Below, piece by piece: positions 33,913-42,477 of a DNA stretch of 46,685 nucleotides. The translations under genes were made by a program, and so were the position numbers. The notes beneath the pieces are model-generated. The model worked only from the letters and a program-made list of their open reading frames with translations, ran no database searches and was not told where the DNA came from. Positions within the stretch are counted from its first letter, which is position 1, and every line of letters starts with the position of its first letter. Source of the DNA: Bacteroidota bacterium (GTDB lineage Bacteria > Bacteroidota > Bacteroidia > Cytophagales > Cyclobacteriaceae); NCBI GenBank assembly GCA_018267195.1, contig JAFDYY010000003.1:1-46685 (forward strand), written 5' to 3'.

Positions 33913-35924
33913 GCCTAAAGGAAGTATCGTTTAAAGAAGAAATATTACGAGGAATCCCGGATGCACTGCCCGAACCTCAACCGTACGATGAGGCAGTAAG
34001 CCATGCGCCCAAGCGAAAAGATATCCTTTCTCCGGCCGAAAAAAAATTGGCTGTAAAAAATGCATTGCGATATTTTCATCCTAAACACCACGAAGTTTTA
34101 GCCAGTGAATTTTACGATGAGCTTTTAAAATTTGGCCGCATATATATGCATCGGTTTCGCCCTCGTTATAAAATGACAGCGCGGCCGATAGATGAATATC
34201 CGCATCAAAGCTTACAAGGGGCGGCCATTCAGTTGATGATTCAGAACAACCTCGATCCGGCCGTAGCTCAACATCCGCATGAATTGATTACCTATGGAGG
34301 CAACGGAGCGGTGTTTCAAAACTGGGCGCAATACCTACTCACGATGAAATACCTGGCCACTATTACCGATGAGCAAACCCTGCACATGTACTCCGGCCAC
34401 CCCATGGGATTGTTCCCTTCATCGAAAGAGGCACCGCGTGTGGTGGTAACCAATGGCATGATGATACCCAATTACTCCCAGCCCGATGATTGGGAAAAGT
34501 ACAATGCACTGGGCGTAACCCAATATGGGCAGATGACAGCCGGCAGCTACATGTACATAGGGCCGCAGGGTATTGTGCATGGCACCAACATTACGGTACT
34601 TAATGCCGGAAGAAAAATTTCAAAAAACGGAGAAGGGCTTGCCGGAAAATTGTTTGTTACCTCCGGGCTGGGAGGAATGAGCGGAGCGCAACCCAAAGCC
34701 GGAAACATTGCCGGCTGTATTACCGTGGTAGCTGAAGTAAATGAAAAGGCTACTCAAAAAAGATTTTCGCAAGGATGGGTAGATGAAGTGTTTCATGATC
34801 TGGATAAATTATGTGCCAGAGTAAGAGAAGCACAAAATAAAAAAGAAGTAGTGTCCATCGCTTACCAGGGAAATATTGTTGATGTGTGGGAAAAATTTTT
34901 AAAAGAAAATATTACGGTTGATATAGGATCAGACCAGACCTCGCTGCACAACCCTTGGGCGGGCGGGTATTACCCGGTGGGCCTCTCGTTAGAAGAATCG
35001 AATACGCTGATGGTCTCGCAACCCGATGAATTTAAGAAACAGGTTCAAGTAACTTTGCAGAGACATGCGGCTGCCGTGAATGCCCACGCCCGGAAAGGCA
35101 CTTATTTTTTTGATTATGGAAATGCTTTTCTGCTCGAAGCCTCGCGAGCAGGAGCCGATGTAATGGCTGCCGATCAAATTAATTTCCGATACCCATCGTA
35201 TGTGCAGGATATTATGGGGCCGATGTGTTTTGACTATGGCTTCGGGCCTTTCCGGTGGGTTTGCACATCGGGTAAACAAGAAGATCTGGATTACACCGAC
35301 TCCCTGGCAGCCGATGTGCTTTCCGAAATTTTAAAAACCGCACCGAAAGAAATTCAATCACAATTGATGGATAACATAAACTGGATACAGGCAGCTAAAG
35401 ATAACAGGCTGGTGGTGGGCTCCAAGGCACGGATTCTTTATGCCGATGCCAAAGGCCGGATTAATATTGCGCTCGCGTTTAACGAAGCCATCCGGAAAAA
35501 GAAAATCGGACCGGTTGTATTAGGACGCGACCACCACGATGTTTCCGGAACCGATTCACCCTACCGCGAAACATCCAATATTTATGATGGCTCCCGTTTT
35601 ACAGCCGATATGGCTATTCACAATGTTATCGGAGATTCTTTTCGCGGAGCTACCTGGGTATCCATCCACAATGGTGGAGGCGTAGGCTGGGGCGAGGTAA
35701 TGAATGGCGGCTTTGGTTTGTTGCTTGACGGAACTGATGATGCATCAAGAAAATTAAAGAACATGCTTTACTTTGATGTGAACAACGGCATAGCCCGGAG
35801 AGCCTGGGCGCGGAATGAGGGCGCACTGGAAACGATACAAAAAGAGATGGGCAAACAATTTCAATTTACTATGCCCAATCGGGTGGATGAACAAGTGTTG
35901 GATAAAGCCACTCACCGTAATTAA
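33909..35924 (+). CDS. hutU: Urocanate hydratase, long form
   Basis: 671 residues, longer than the ~560 of the Pseudomonas/Bacillus type and close to the eukaryotic/Bacteroidota long form. Motifs: MYSGHPMGLFPSS, VTQYGQMTAGSYMYIGPQGIVHGT, FVTSGLGGMSGAQPKAGNIAG (NAD-binding), DIGSDQTSLHNPWAGGYYPVG, MCFDYGFGPFRWVCTSG, and WVSIHNGGGVGWGEVMNGGFG. It converts urocanate to imidazolonepropionate, the second step of histidine breakdown. No hutH, hutI or hutG is in the window, so the gene is separated from its pathway partners. It is translationally coupled to a patatin gene and followed 6 nt later by an acyltransferase gene, an unusual company. Confidence 0.95.
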   Translation: MSLKEVSFKEEILRGIPDALPEPQPYDEAVSHAPKRKDILSPAEKKLAVKNALRYFHPKHHEVLASEFYDELLKFGRIYMHRFRPRYKMTARPIDEYPHQSLQGAAIQLMIQNNLDPAVAQHPHELITYGGNGAVFQNWAQYLLTMKYLATITDEQTLHMYSGHPMGLFPSSKEAPRVVVTNGMMIPNYSQPDDWEKYNALGVTQYGQMTAGSYMYIGPQGIVHGTNITVLNAGRKISKNGEGLAGKLFVTSGLGGMSGAQPKAGNIAGCITVVAEVNEKATQKRFSQGWVDEVFHDLDKLCARVREAQNKKEVVSIAYQGNIVDVWEKFLKENITVDIGSDQTSLHNPWAGGYYPVGLSLEESNTLMVSQPDEFKKQVQVTLQRHAAAVNAHARKGTYFFDYGNAFLLEASRAGADVMAADQINFRYPSYVQDIMGPMCFDYGFGPFRWVCTSGKQEDLDYTDSLAADVLSEILKTAPKEIQSQLMDNINWIQAAKDNRLVVGSKARILYADAKGRINIALAFNEAIRKKKIGPVVLGRDHHDVSGTDSPYRETSNIYDGSRFTADMAIHNVIGDSFRGATWVSIHNGGGVGWGEVMNGGFGLLLDGTDDASRKLKNMLYFDVNNGIARRAWARNEGALETIQKEMGKQFQFTMPNRVDEQVLDKATHRN

Positions 35925-35930
35925 AAATTT

Positions 35931-36479
35931 ATGCTCCGCCCGGTTTATCTTCTCTTGTTCAAAATAACGGGTTGGAAAACAGAAGGAGCCTTCCCTCCTC
36001 ACTTAAAAAAATACATTGTGGCGGTAGCTCCGCACACCAGCAATTGGGATTTTTTTATTGGGATCATGGCCCGAAGTATTTTACGAATGCAGAACACAAA
36101 ATTTTTAGGAAAAAGCCAATTATTTAAACCTCCATTAGGTTGGCTTTTTCGCTTGCTGGGTGGCTACCCGGTAGATCGCTCCACATCGCATGACATGGTA
36201 CATCAGGTAGTGGATTTATTTAACCGGCACGATCAGTTTATTCTGGCCATCGCACCCGAAGGTACCCGGCAAAAAGTAGAGCGGCTAAAAACCGGATTTT
36301 ATTATATAGCCAGACAAGCCCAAGTGCCCATTATTCCGTGCGGATTTGATTTTGCTAAAAAAGAGGTAATCATTGGCTCGCCTCTTTATACTTCGGCCAG
36401 CATAGAGGACGATTTTCGGGTATTGATGGATTTTTATCGAGGTATAACCGGAAGAAACCCGGAGTTGGGAATTCGGTAA
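35931..36479 (+). CDS. PlsC-like lysophospholipid acyltransferase
   Basis: 182 residues, a compact acyltransferase. The HX4D motif is H35-T-S-N-W-D40 (VAPHTSNWDFFIG), the phosphate-binding motif is AIAPEGTRQKVERLKTGF, and IPCGFDFAKKEV ends the core. It has no clear N-terminal membrane anchor beyond MLRPVYLLLF. It should acylate a lysophospholipid or related glycerol phosphate at the inner membrane. It starts 6 nt after hutU; together with the patatin it hints at lipid remodelling rather than histidine use, but that is inference. Confidence 0.88.
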   Translation: MLRPVYLLLFKITGWKTEGAFPPHLKKYIVAVAPHTSNWDFFIGIMARSILRMQNTKFLGKSQLFKPPLGWLFRLLGGYPVDRSTSHDMVHQVVDLFNRHDQFILAIAPEGTRQKVERLKTGFYYIARQAQVPIIPCGFDFAKKEVIIGSPLYTSASIEDDFRVLMDFYRGITGRNPELGIR

Positions 36480-36508
36480 ACAATACTTTTTGTAATTTTC
36501 GCGTTTAA

Positions 36509-37201
36509 ATGTGTTTGAAGATGATGAAAAATGGGTTGTGCGTTTGCTGTTTTATTATACTGATTGCGTTAAAGGGGCAGGCACAAGTTCCTTTTCAGTT
36601 TGATGTAGGGATTAAAGCCGGGTATAACTTAACGAGTATTAATTCGGGTTCTGCCTCCACCTTAAATACTAATTATTTTCAGGGATACCACGGAGGGATT
36701 TACACCATGTTTAAAATTTCCAATTTTGCCCTTCAGCCTGAATTGTTGTATTCGGCACAAGGGCAAACTTTTCAGTATCCGATTACCGCAGCGCTCCCCC
36801 CGCTTACTACGCAGATCAATTATCTTACCTTGCCGGTGATGTTAAAAGCGTATGTGGCCGGTGGGTTTAATCTGCAGGTGGGGCCTCAGTTTGGTTTTTT
36901 AATTAGCTCGCAAGGTTCCGTACAGTCGCAGCTTTCGGGCCAGCCCACAGTAAGTTCACAATCGCTGAATCAATACATTAAATCGAACGATGCCGGAATT
37001 GCCTTGGGGTTGGGGTGGGATTTACCGCGGGGGCTGAACGTAACCGCCCGGTATTATATTGGATTGGCAAACATCAATTACTATTCTACCGGTTATCCCA
37101 ATACGTTTATTACCACTTCCATGGGCACCTCTAAAGCCCATAACCAGGTGTATCAGTTTTCGGTGGGCTATCGGTTGTATAAACTGGAAGGTGGATTTTA
37201 A
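36509..37201 (+). CDS. Outer-membrane beta-barrel protein, tandem copy 1
   Basis: 230 residues. The signal peptide ends at ...ALKGQAQ; the start may be ATG 36509 or the later ATGs at 36521/36524 (MMKNGL). The mature protein has the OMP_b-brl type pattern: DVGIKAGYNLTSINSG, YHGGIYTMFKISNFALQPELLYSAQG, LPVMLKAYVAGGFNLQVGPQFGFL, GIALGLGWDLPRGLNVTARYYIGL and the end NQVYQFSVGYRLYKLEGGF. It is a small porin-like barrel, function unknown, and the first of three paralogues. A near-consensus -7 box TAATTTTC is at 36493-36500. Confidence 0.88.
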   Translation: MCLKMMKNGLCVCCFIILIALKGQAQVPFQFDVGIKAGYNLTSINSGSASTLNTNYFQGYHGGIYTMFKISNFALQPELLYSAQGQTFQYPITAALPPLTTQINYLTLPVMLKAYVAGGFNLQVGPQFGFLISSQGSVQSQLSGQPTVSSQSLNQYIKSNDAGIALGLGWDLPRGLNVTARYYIGLANINYYSTGYPNTFITTSMGTSKAHNQVYQFSVGYRLYKLEGGF

Positions 37202-37225
37202 AAAAGCAGGTAACCAAAGTATTTC

Positions 37226-37233
37226 TACCTTTG
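37226..37233 (+). promoter_or_regulatory. -7 promoter element TACCTTTG of barrel copy 2
   Basis: A perfect TAnnTTTG match ending 19 nt before the ATG at 37253, giving a leader of about 13 nt. It shows that copy 2 can be transcribed separately from copy 1. Confidence 0.5.
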
Positions 37234-37252
37234 TAAACAAATTAAAACAAAT

Positions 37253-37870
37253 ATGCCTATGAAATTAATGACGAAAATCTTGGCGGTGGGATGTTTCTGT
37301 TTTATTTCCACACTCACCATGGCGCAGTCTATCGGTATCGGTATTAAGGGAGGTCCTAACTTTGCTAAGCTGAGCGGAAGCCAAAGTTTAAGCAATACGT
37401 ACAATAACCGTACGGGCTATCACTTTGGGGCTTACGCACTTTTTAAGTTTGGAAAAATCGGTATTCAGCCCGAGATATTGTATTCTAAGCAAGGCTCTAA
37501 TTATACAGTCAGTTCTACCAACTGGGAAGCTAATTATGATTACATCAATGTTCCTGTTTTGTTTAAACTTTATACGGTTGCCGGGATAAACATACAAGTA
37601 GGCCCGCAGTTGGGGTTTGCTTCCGGTGGCCAGCTTAAAAGCACGCTTAATGGGATTACTACCACTCAGGGATATTCTCAGGCTATAAAAAATAACGATC
37701 TCAGCTTGGCCATGGGCTTAGGTTGGGACCTGCCTTTTGGCCTGAGTATAGATGCTCGTTATAACTTAGGATTGTCTAACAACAATAATGCCCCCTCTAC
37801 TTCAGGCGAAATTAAAAATCAGGTGATCATGGCCTCGGTTGGGTATCGCTTGTTTAAGTTGGGCAACTGA
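37253..37870 (+). CDS. Outer-membrane beta-barrel protein, tandem copy 2
   Basis: 205 residues, a second paralogue. The signal peptide (MKLMTKILAVGCFCFISTLTMAQ from ATG 37259, or two residues longer from 37253) is followed by GIGIKGGPNFAKLSG, YHFGAYALFKFGKIGIQPEILYSKQG, VPVLFKLYTVAGINIQVGPQLGFA, LSLAMGLGWDLPFGLSIDARYNLGL and the end NQVIMASVGYRLFKLGN. Its strands and loops match copies 1 and 3 one for one. It has its own -7 box and is followed by an intrinsic terminator at 37894-37920. Probable small outer-membrane protein; ligand unknown. Confidence 0.9.
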   Translation: MPMKLMTKILAVGCFCFISTLTMAQSIGIGIKGGPNFAKLSGSQSLSNTYNNRTGYHFGAYALFKFGKIGIQPEILYSKQGSNYTVSSTNWEANYDYINVPVLFKLYTVAGINIQVGPQLGFASGGQLKSTLNGITTTQGYSQAIKNNDLSLAMGLGWDLPFGLSIDARYNLGLSNNNNAPSTSGEIKNQVIMASVGYRLFKLGN

Positions 37871-37893
37871 TTTTAAGAATTTAATAAACCGAT

Positions 37894-37920
37894 AAAAATC
37901 CCGCTTGCCGGGATTTTTCA
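37894..37920 (+). terminator. Intrinsic terminator after barrel copy 2
   Basis: Perfect 10-bp stem AAAAATCCCG / CGGGATTTTT with a 5-nt loop, ending in T-rich DNA on both sides, so it may work in either direction. It overlaps the longest possible ORF start of copy 3 (37905), which argues for the copy 3 start at 37971 instead. Confidence 0.8.
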
Positions 37921-37943
37921 TTTTCAGGCCGTTAGTCTTTTTG

Positions 37944-37951
37944 TATTTTTG
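37944..37951 (+). promoter_or_regulatory. -7 promoter element TATTTTTG of barrel copy 3
   Basis: A perfect TAnnTTTG match 19 nt before the ATG at 37971. It lies between the copy 2 terminator and copy 3, showing that copy 3 has its own transcript. Confidence 0.5.
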
Positions 37952-37970
37952 TCACCTAAATTTAACTGGT

Positions 37971-38675
37971 ATGATGAAAGTGAAGTGGTTGCTTGTATTT
38001 AGCGCTCTTTTTTTGGCAGCGGATATGTATGCTCAGAAGCAAATAGATTTTGGTGTGAAAGGAGGGATCAACTTTGCAGGCCTTGCGTTAAGCCCCGATG
38101 GTAAGATTGCCGGAGTTACCTACAACATCAGGCCGGCCTATCATTTTGGTATTTATGCGCAGGCGAGGCGCAAAAATTTAGCGTTGCAGCCCGAACTTAT
38201 TTTCTCTAACCAAGGGCAAAATTTTACCACCCCTTACTACTCTAACCTGTACACGCAACTGAATTATATACAGTTGCCGGTTATGGTAAAGTATTATTTG
38301 GCAGGGGGGCTTTATGTGCAAGCGGGGCCACAGATTAGCCGGCTTACGGGTGCCAACGGATACATTGTAACGGTGGACAACCAGGGAAACCTGGGGCAGG
38401 CTACCCCTGGCGATCTTAAAAACTACATACATCAATACGATTTCTCGTTTGGGTTTGGAGCCGGTTTGGAGTTTCCCTTTGGCGGGGGTATTTCTATCCG
38501 TTATACCACCGGTATTTCGGATGTAAACAAGTACACACTCTCCAAATCATTTCCTACCAATGGCCAGGGGCAGGTACTGACACACTCGCTGAGCACAGCC
38601 TATTCGCGCAACCAGGTATTGCAAATATCATTGTCGTACAAAATAGAGAAGCTGAAGATCAAATTAGCCAAGTAG
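37971..38675 (+). CDS. Outer-membrane beta-barrel protein, tandem copy 3
   Basis: 234 residues from ATG 37971 (MMKVKWLLVFSALFLAADMYAQ); a longer frame to 37905 crosses a terminator and is rejected. The mature part repeats the family pattern: DFGVKGGINFAGLAL, YHFGIYAQARRKNLALQPELIFSNQG, LPVMVKYYLAGGLYVQAGPQISRL, YDFSFGFGAGLEFPFGGGISIRYTTGI and the end NQVLQISLSYKIEKLKIKLAK. The central loop (DGKIAGVTYNIRP and NGYIVTVDNQGNLGQATPGD) is longer than in copies 1 and 2. Third member of the tandem set; converges with the permease gene 20 nt on. Confidence 0.9.
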   Translation: MMKVKWLLVFSALFLAADMYAQKQIDFGVKGGINFAGLALSPDGKIAGVTYNIRPAYHFGIYAQARRKNLALQPELIFSNQGQNFTTPYYSNLYTQLNYIQLPVMVKYYLAGGLYVQAGPQISRLTGANGYIVTVDNQGNLGQATPGDLKNYIHQYDFSFGFGAGLEFPFGGGISIRYTTGISDVNKYTLSKSFPTNGQGQVLTHSLSTAYSRNQVLQISLSYKIEKLKIKLAK

Positions 38676-38694
38676 GGCAGGGCTTATTTTTTGA

Positions 38695-40374
38695 TCAGGG
38701 TGTGCCCGATAGCTTGCTTTTCTTTCGTCCGTAGCTGAAGTAGATCAGCAAACCGGTGGCCATCCAAAAAAAGAAAACCATCCAGCTTTTGGCCGGGATC
38801 TCGATCATCAGGTACAAACAACACAAAAGGCCGAGTACCGGAATCAACGAAAGTTTTTTTACAAAACTCAAAGTGGCTACTACGATGGCGACCAGCAGAA
38901 AAATCAGAAATAAAATTTCCTGATAGGATTCGCCCGATAAATTGGTTACGGCTTCGCCAATGCGGCTGCGGTACCCATAGCCAAAAACAAGTAACAAGGC
39001 AGGCACAACCCAGCGACCGCTAACGTAGGGGAGATGAAAGGATTTATCGTTGAGTAATTTTTTTCGGAAAGGGAGTTTTAGCACACCCGCACAAACCAAA
39101 ACAAAGGCGAACAATGTGCCAATGCTGGTGAGATCGGTCATCAGTTTATCATCTACAAACAATACCGGGATGCCCACCAGAAACCCTGCCATGAGGGTGG
39201 CAAAGCCCGGTGTTTGAAAACGCGGACTGAGTTTGCCAAAACGCCGGGGCAGCAAACCATCGCGGCTCATGCTCATCCAGATACGGGGCTGCCCAATCTG
39301 AAAAACAAGCAGCACGCTGGTAGAAGCAACCACGGCACTGATGGATATAATGAAACCAATTTTGTGCATATTGATTTTATCAAACACATAAGCCAGCGGA
39401 TCGGCCACACCATTAAATTCTTTATAGTTTACCAACCCGGTAATAACAAGCGAGGTAACGATATAAATTACCGTACAGATCAGCAGCGAATAAATCATCC
39501 CCCGGGGTAAATCTCTTTGGGCATCTTTACATTCTTCGGCCGTAGTTGAAATAGCATCGAAACCGATGTACGCAAAAAATACCGAAGACACACTTTGCAA
39601 CACACCACTCATACCCTCCGGCAAAAAAGGCGACCAGTTGCTTTCTGTGCCGGTAGAAAAAATAAGCCAGAACCCGACTACGGCAATAAAACAGAGAACT
39701 ATAATTTTCAGCCCTACCATAAAATTGGCGCTTTTGCGGCTTTCATTTATGCCGATGTAGGCCAGCATCGTAATAAGCCCCACAATAACAAAGGCGGGCA
39801 GATTGATGATGAACTTCATTCCGAAAATTTCCGGGGCATGAGTATAGACTAGGTCTGTAACGGAGTGCCCTGTGGCCAGGGCCTCATCATATACCATCTT
39901 GGCTGTTTGATGGCCAATGGTAAGCCAGTCGGGAAGATGAATGCCGATTGCTTTCAGGATATTGTTAAAATAGGCACTCCATGAAATAGCCACTACTACA
40001 TTACCGATAGCATATTCTAATATCAAAGCCCAGCCGATGATCCAGGCGATTATTTCTCCGAAGGTAACGTACGAATAAGTATAAGCACTGCCCGATACGG
40101 GCACCCGGCTGGCAAATTCGGCATAGCAGAGAGCTGTAAAACCACAGGTAACGGCAGTAATGATGAACAAGAAAATAACTCCGGGGCCTCCGTGGTAAGC
40201 AGCTGTGCCGATGGTGGAAAAAATGCCGGCACCAATCACCGCGGCCACGCCCATAAAAGTAAGGTCGCGTACACCCAGCACTTTATTCATAACCTGTGCT
40301 CCCTCCGAATCGTTTAGAGAAGAACCTTTCAGCAGGCCGTCAATGGATTTTTTTCGAAGAAGTGATTTTAACAT
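38695..40374 (-). CDS. APC-superfamily amino-acid permease (cationic-type)
   Basis: 559 residues, with about 12-14 hydrophobic segments. The unwound first helix motif GAGIFSTIGTAAYHGGPGV, the helix 6 region VFFAYIGFDAISTTAEE and the loop DLPRGMIYSLL are characteristic of the cationic amino-acid transporter branch of the APC superfamily. It moves amino acids across the inner membrane by exchange or proton symport; specificity is not readable. The N-terminal ~35 residues (RKKSIDGLLKGSSLNDSEGAQVMNK) are cytoplasmic. It is divergent from a second, shorter permease with 155 nt between starts. Confidence 0.9.
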   Translation of the reverse strand: MLKSLLRKKSIDGLLKGSSLNDSEGAQVMNKVLGVRDLTFMGVAAVIGAGIFSTIGTAAYHGGPGVIFLFIITAVTCGFTALCYAEFASRVPVSGSAYTYSYVTFGEIIAWIIGWALILEYAIGNVVVAISWSAYFNNILKAIGIHLPDWLTIGHQTAKMVYDEALATGHSVTDLVYTHAPEIFGMKFIINLPAFVIVGLITMLAYIGINESRKSANFMVGLKIIVLCFIAVVGFWLIFSTGTESNWSPFLPEGMSGVLQSVSSVFFAYIGFDAISTTAEECKDAQRDLPRGMIYSLLICTVIYIVTSLVITGLVNYKEFNGVADPLAYVFDKINMHKIGFIISISAVVASTSVLLVFQIGQPRIWMSMSRDGLLPRRFGKLSPRFQTPGFATLMAGFLVGIPVLFVDDKLMTDLTSIGTLFAFVLVCAGVLKLPFRKKLLNDKSFHLPYVSGRWVVPALLLVFGYGYRSRIGEAVTNLSGESYQEILFLIFLLVAIVVATLSFVKKLSLIPVLGLLCCLYLMIEIPAKSWMVFFFWMATGLLIYFSYGRKKSKLSGTP

Positions 40375-40529
40375 GCCCGTTCGTTTCGGTTAAAAGTAGT
40401 AAAAAAAAAATCGCTTCGGCAAATCCATATGCTGTGATATTTCATAGAGTATGTAATACCTTGCGCTCTTAATTTTTGTTATCCAATACCAACATCGGCT
40501 TAACTCGCCCTATCTAAATTTTTATTTTC

Positions 40530-41819
40530 ATGAACCACAAGAATAAATATACCCTTACTGTAGGAATTGCCGTGGTGGTGGCTAACATGATTGGCACGGG
40601 TGTTTTTACTTCGTTGGGGTACCAGGTGGGTTCGCTGCCTTCGGGTTTTGCTATTTTATTTTTGTGGGCACTGGGCGGGGTGGTGGCTTTGTGTGGCGCA
40701 TTTACCTATGCTGAGATTGCAGCCAGCCTGAAAAAATCGGGTGGAGAGTATTACTATTTAGGCCAGTTGTATCACCCGGCCGTAGGTTTTTCGGCCGGAT
40801 GGATTAGTTTGTTAGTGGGGTTTGCCGGTGCTATATCGGCTGTGGCCATTGCCATTGGCGAGTATGCACATGAGTTATTGGGGATGCCCGTTAAAATGAT
40901 TGCCATGGCAGCCATTGTGTTAATAACCGGCATCCATTGGTTTGGAGTAAAGGCCGGAGGGCTGGCTCAGAATATTCTTACTTCGCTAAAGTTGTTACTG
41001 ATTTTAGTTTTTTGCGTTGCTGCCTTTTTTATGCCGGCTGGTTCTTTTTCAGGAATTACCTTTTGGCCTAAGAGCAGCGATGCCGGTTTGGTTTTTAGCT
41101 CTGGGTTTGCGGTTTCGTTAGTGTATGTAGTATATGCCTATTCGGGATGGAATGCAGCCGCCTACATAGCCGGAAATTTAGAGAATCAGGAAAAAAATTT
41201 ACCCCGCTCGCTCATTCTCGGAACACTGGTAGTGGTTACTTCTTATATTTTATTAAATGCCACATTTCTGCACGTGGCCAACTTTCATGAGCTGGAAGGG
41301 AAAAATGATATTGGCAACGTAGTGGCCTTTAAACTTTTTGGCCCTGCTGTGGGGACTGTTTTTGCTGCTTTGTTTAGTATAGCCTTGCTTTCTACACTGA
41401 GTGCCATGACCATTGCCGGGCCGCGTGTGTTGGAAGCCATGGGCGATGATTACCCCAGGCTAAAACGTTTCTCGGCCACCAACCGGTTTGATATGCCCTA
41501 CATTGCTTTGCTGGTGCAGGGAGGGTGGGCTGTATTTTTAGTGTTGGTAAGCGATTTCAAACAGATCATTCAATACATTACCGTAAGTTTATCGGTCTTT
41601 GCCCTGCTTACGGTGGCGGGTATCGTTATCGTGCGCAAGCGGTATCCGGTAAGTTCATACCGTATGCCGTTGTACCCGCTGGTGCCGGTATTCTTTATAG
41701 CCGTTACCCTTTGGATGATCTATTTTGAATTTACTAAAAACCCTTTGGTAGTCTTGTATTCGGGCGGTACCATTGTTTCGGGGTTGTTGGTGTATGCGTG
41801 GGTTTCTAAAAAGCGCTGA
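40530..41819 (+). CDS. APC-superfamily amino-acid permease
   Basis: 429 residues with about 12 membrane spans. Helix 1 has the IGTGVFTSLGYQVGSLPSG motif, and the helix 6-equivalent reads VSLVYVVYAYSGWNAAAYIAGNLENQEKNLPRSLILG, typical of amino-acid/polyamine transporters. It is shorter than the divergent neighbour, so the two are not a recent duplication. The substrate is unknown. A cassette-like insert starts only 13 nt after its stop (GTTAGCGGC at 41832), so its natural downstream context may have been displaced. Confidence 0.9.
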   Translation: MNHKNKYTLTVGIAVVVANMIGTGVFTSLGYQVGSLPSGFAILFLWALGGVVALCGAFTYAEIAASLKKSGGEYYYLGQLYHPAVGFSAGWISLLVGFAGAISAVAIAIGEYAHELLGMPVKMIAMAAIVLITGIHWFGVKAGGLAQNILTSLKLLLILVFCVAAFFMPAGSFSGITFWPKSSDAGLVFSSGFAVSLVYVVYAYSGWNAAAYIAGNLENQEKNLPRSLILGTLVVVTSYILLNATFLHVANFHELEGKNDIGNVVAFKLFGPAVGTVFAALFSIALLSTLSAMTIAGPRVLEAMGDDYPRLKRFSATNRFDMPYIALLVQGGWAVFLVLVSDFKQIIQYITVSLSVFALLTVAGIVIVRKRYPVSSYRMPLYPLVPVFFIAVTLWMIYFEFTKNPLVVLYSGGTIVSGLLVYAWVSKKR

Positions 41820-41864
41820 GTATAGCCGAGAGTTAGCGGCAAGTGTAATAAGACACCCTTCCAA

Positions 41865-41879
41865 ATGACAGAAAAATGA
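41865..41879 (+). CDS. Four-codon mini-ORF overlapping the cassette gene start
   Basis: ATG ACA GAA AAA TGA encodes MTEK and its stop overlaps the cassette gene start as ATGA (41876-41879). Small upstream ORFs that couple translation to the cassette gene are known from class 1 integrons (ORF-11, ORF-18), so this may play a similar role; that is inference. At this length it may also be chance. Confidence 0.35.
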   Translation: MTEK

Positions 41880-42364
41880 CACCAAGAATTGAAACAACAA
41901 ACGAAAAGAAATTAGTCGGAAAGCGACTAACAATGAGTTTTGCTAATTACAAAGTTGGAGAGCTATGGAAAAATTTTATATCAAGGCGAAAAGATATAAC
42001 TAACAACTTAACAAACGAACTAATTTCATTAGCACTTTACCAACCGACACATTTTGCAGACTTCAAACCTACAAACGAATTTGAGCGTTGGGCGACAGTT
42101 GAAGTTTCAGACTTTGAAAATGTTCCTAACGAAATGGAAACGCTTATTTTACCAAGCGGACTTTATGCGGTTTTTGATTACAAAGGTTTAAGCGCAGACA
42201 ATTCCATTTTTCAATATATTCTTAAAACGTGGTTGCCAAGTTCGGACTATGTTTTAGATGACAGACCGCATTTTGAAGTTTTGGGCAACAAATACAAAAA
42301 CAACGACCCAACATCAGAAGAAGAAATTTGGATACCGATAAGACCGAAGAACACCAGCCACTAA
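41876..42364 (+). CDS. GyrI-like / Cass2-type effector-binding domain protein
   Basis: 162 residues, with no signal peptide. The pattern EKKLVGKRLTMSFANYKVGELWKNFISRRKDITN, then FERWATVEVSDFENVPNEMETLILPSGLYAVFDYKG, and finally DYVLDDRPHFEVLGNKYKNNDPTSEEEIWIPIRP is that of stand-alone GyrI-like (AraC effector-binding) proteins. In this fold the terminal E-(E/I)-x-I-x-P strand closes the ligand cup. Cass2 proteins of this fold are integron-associated and bind cationic drugs. Codon use is A-rich (many AAC, ACA, GAA), unlike the permease upstream. The stop codon is part of the attC-like R'' box. It may bind a small cationic ligand; the ligand is unknown. Confidence 0.7.
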   Translation: MTPRIETTNEKKLVGKRLTMSFANYKVGELWKNFISRRKDITNNLTNELISLALYQPTHFADFKPTNEFERWATVEVSDFENVPNEMETLILPSGLYAVFDYKGLSADNSIFQYILKTWLPSSDYVLDDRPHFEVLGNKYKNNDPTSEEEIWIPIRPKNTSH

Positions 42365-42367
42365 CAA

Positions 42368-42477
42368 GGTATTGCCAAAAGCGGGGCTGAACGCCTTCGA
42401 TTGATCATTTGTTTAAGGTTCAACATTCATTCTTCGATTGAACTTTTGTGCTAAAAATTCCCGCCTTCGGCAATACC
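42368..42477 (+). repeat. attC-like imperfect inverted repeat
   Basis: The arms 42368-42376 (GGTATTGCC) and 42469-42477 (GGCAATACC) pair perfectly over 9 bp. Pairing extends with a few mismatches through 42386 and 42460. Inside is a second inverted pair GTTCAA (42418-42423) / TTGAAC (42438-42443) and a direct repeat CTTCGATTGA. Single-strand folding of such a repeat is what integron integrases recognise. Confidence 0.7.
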
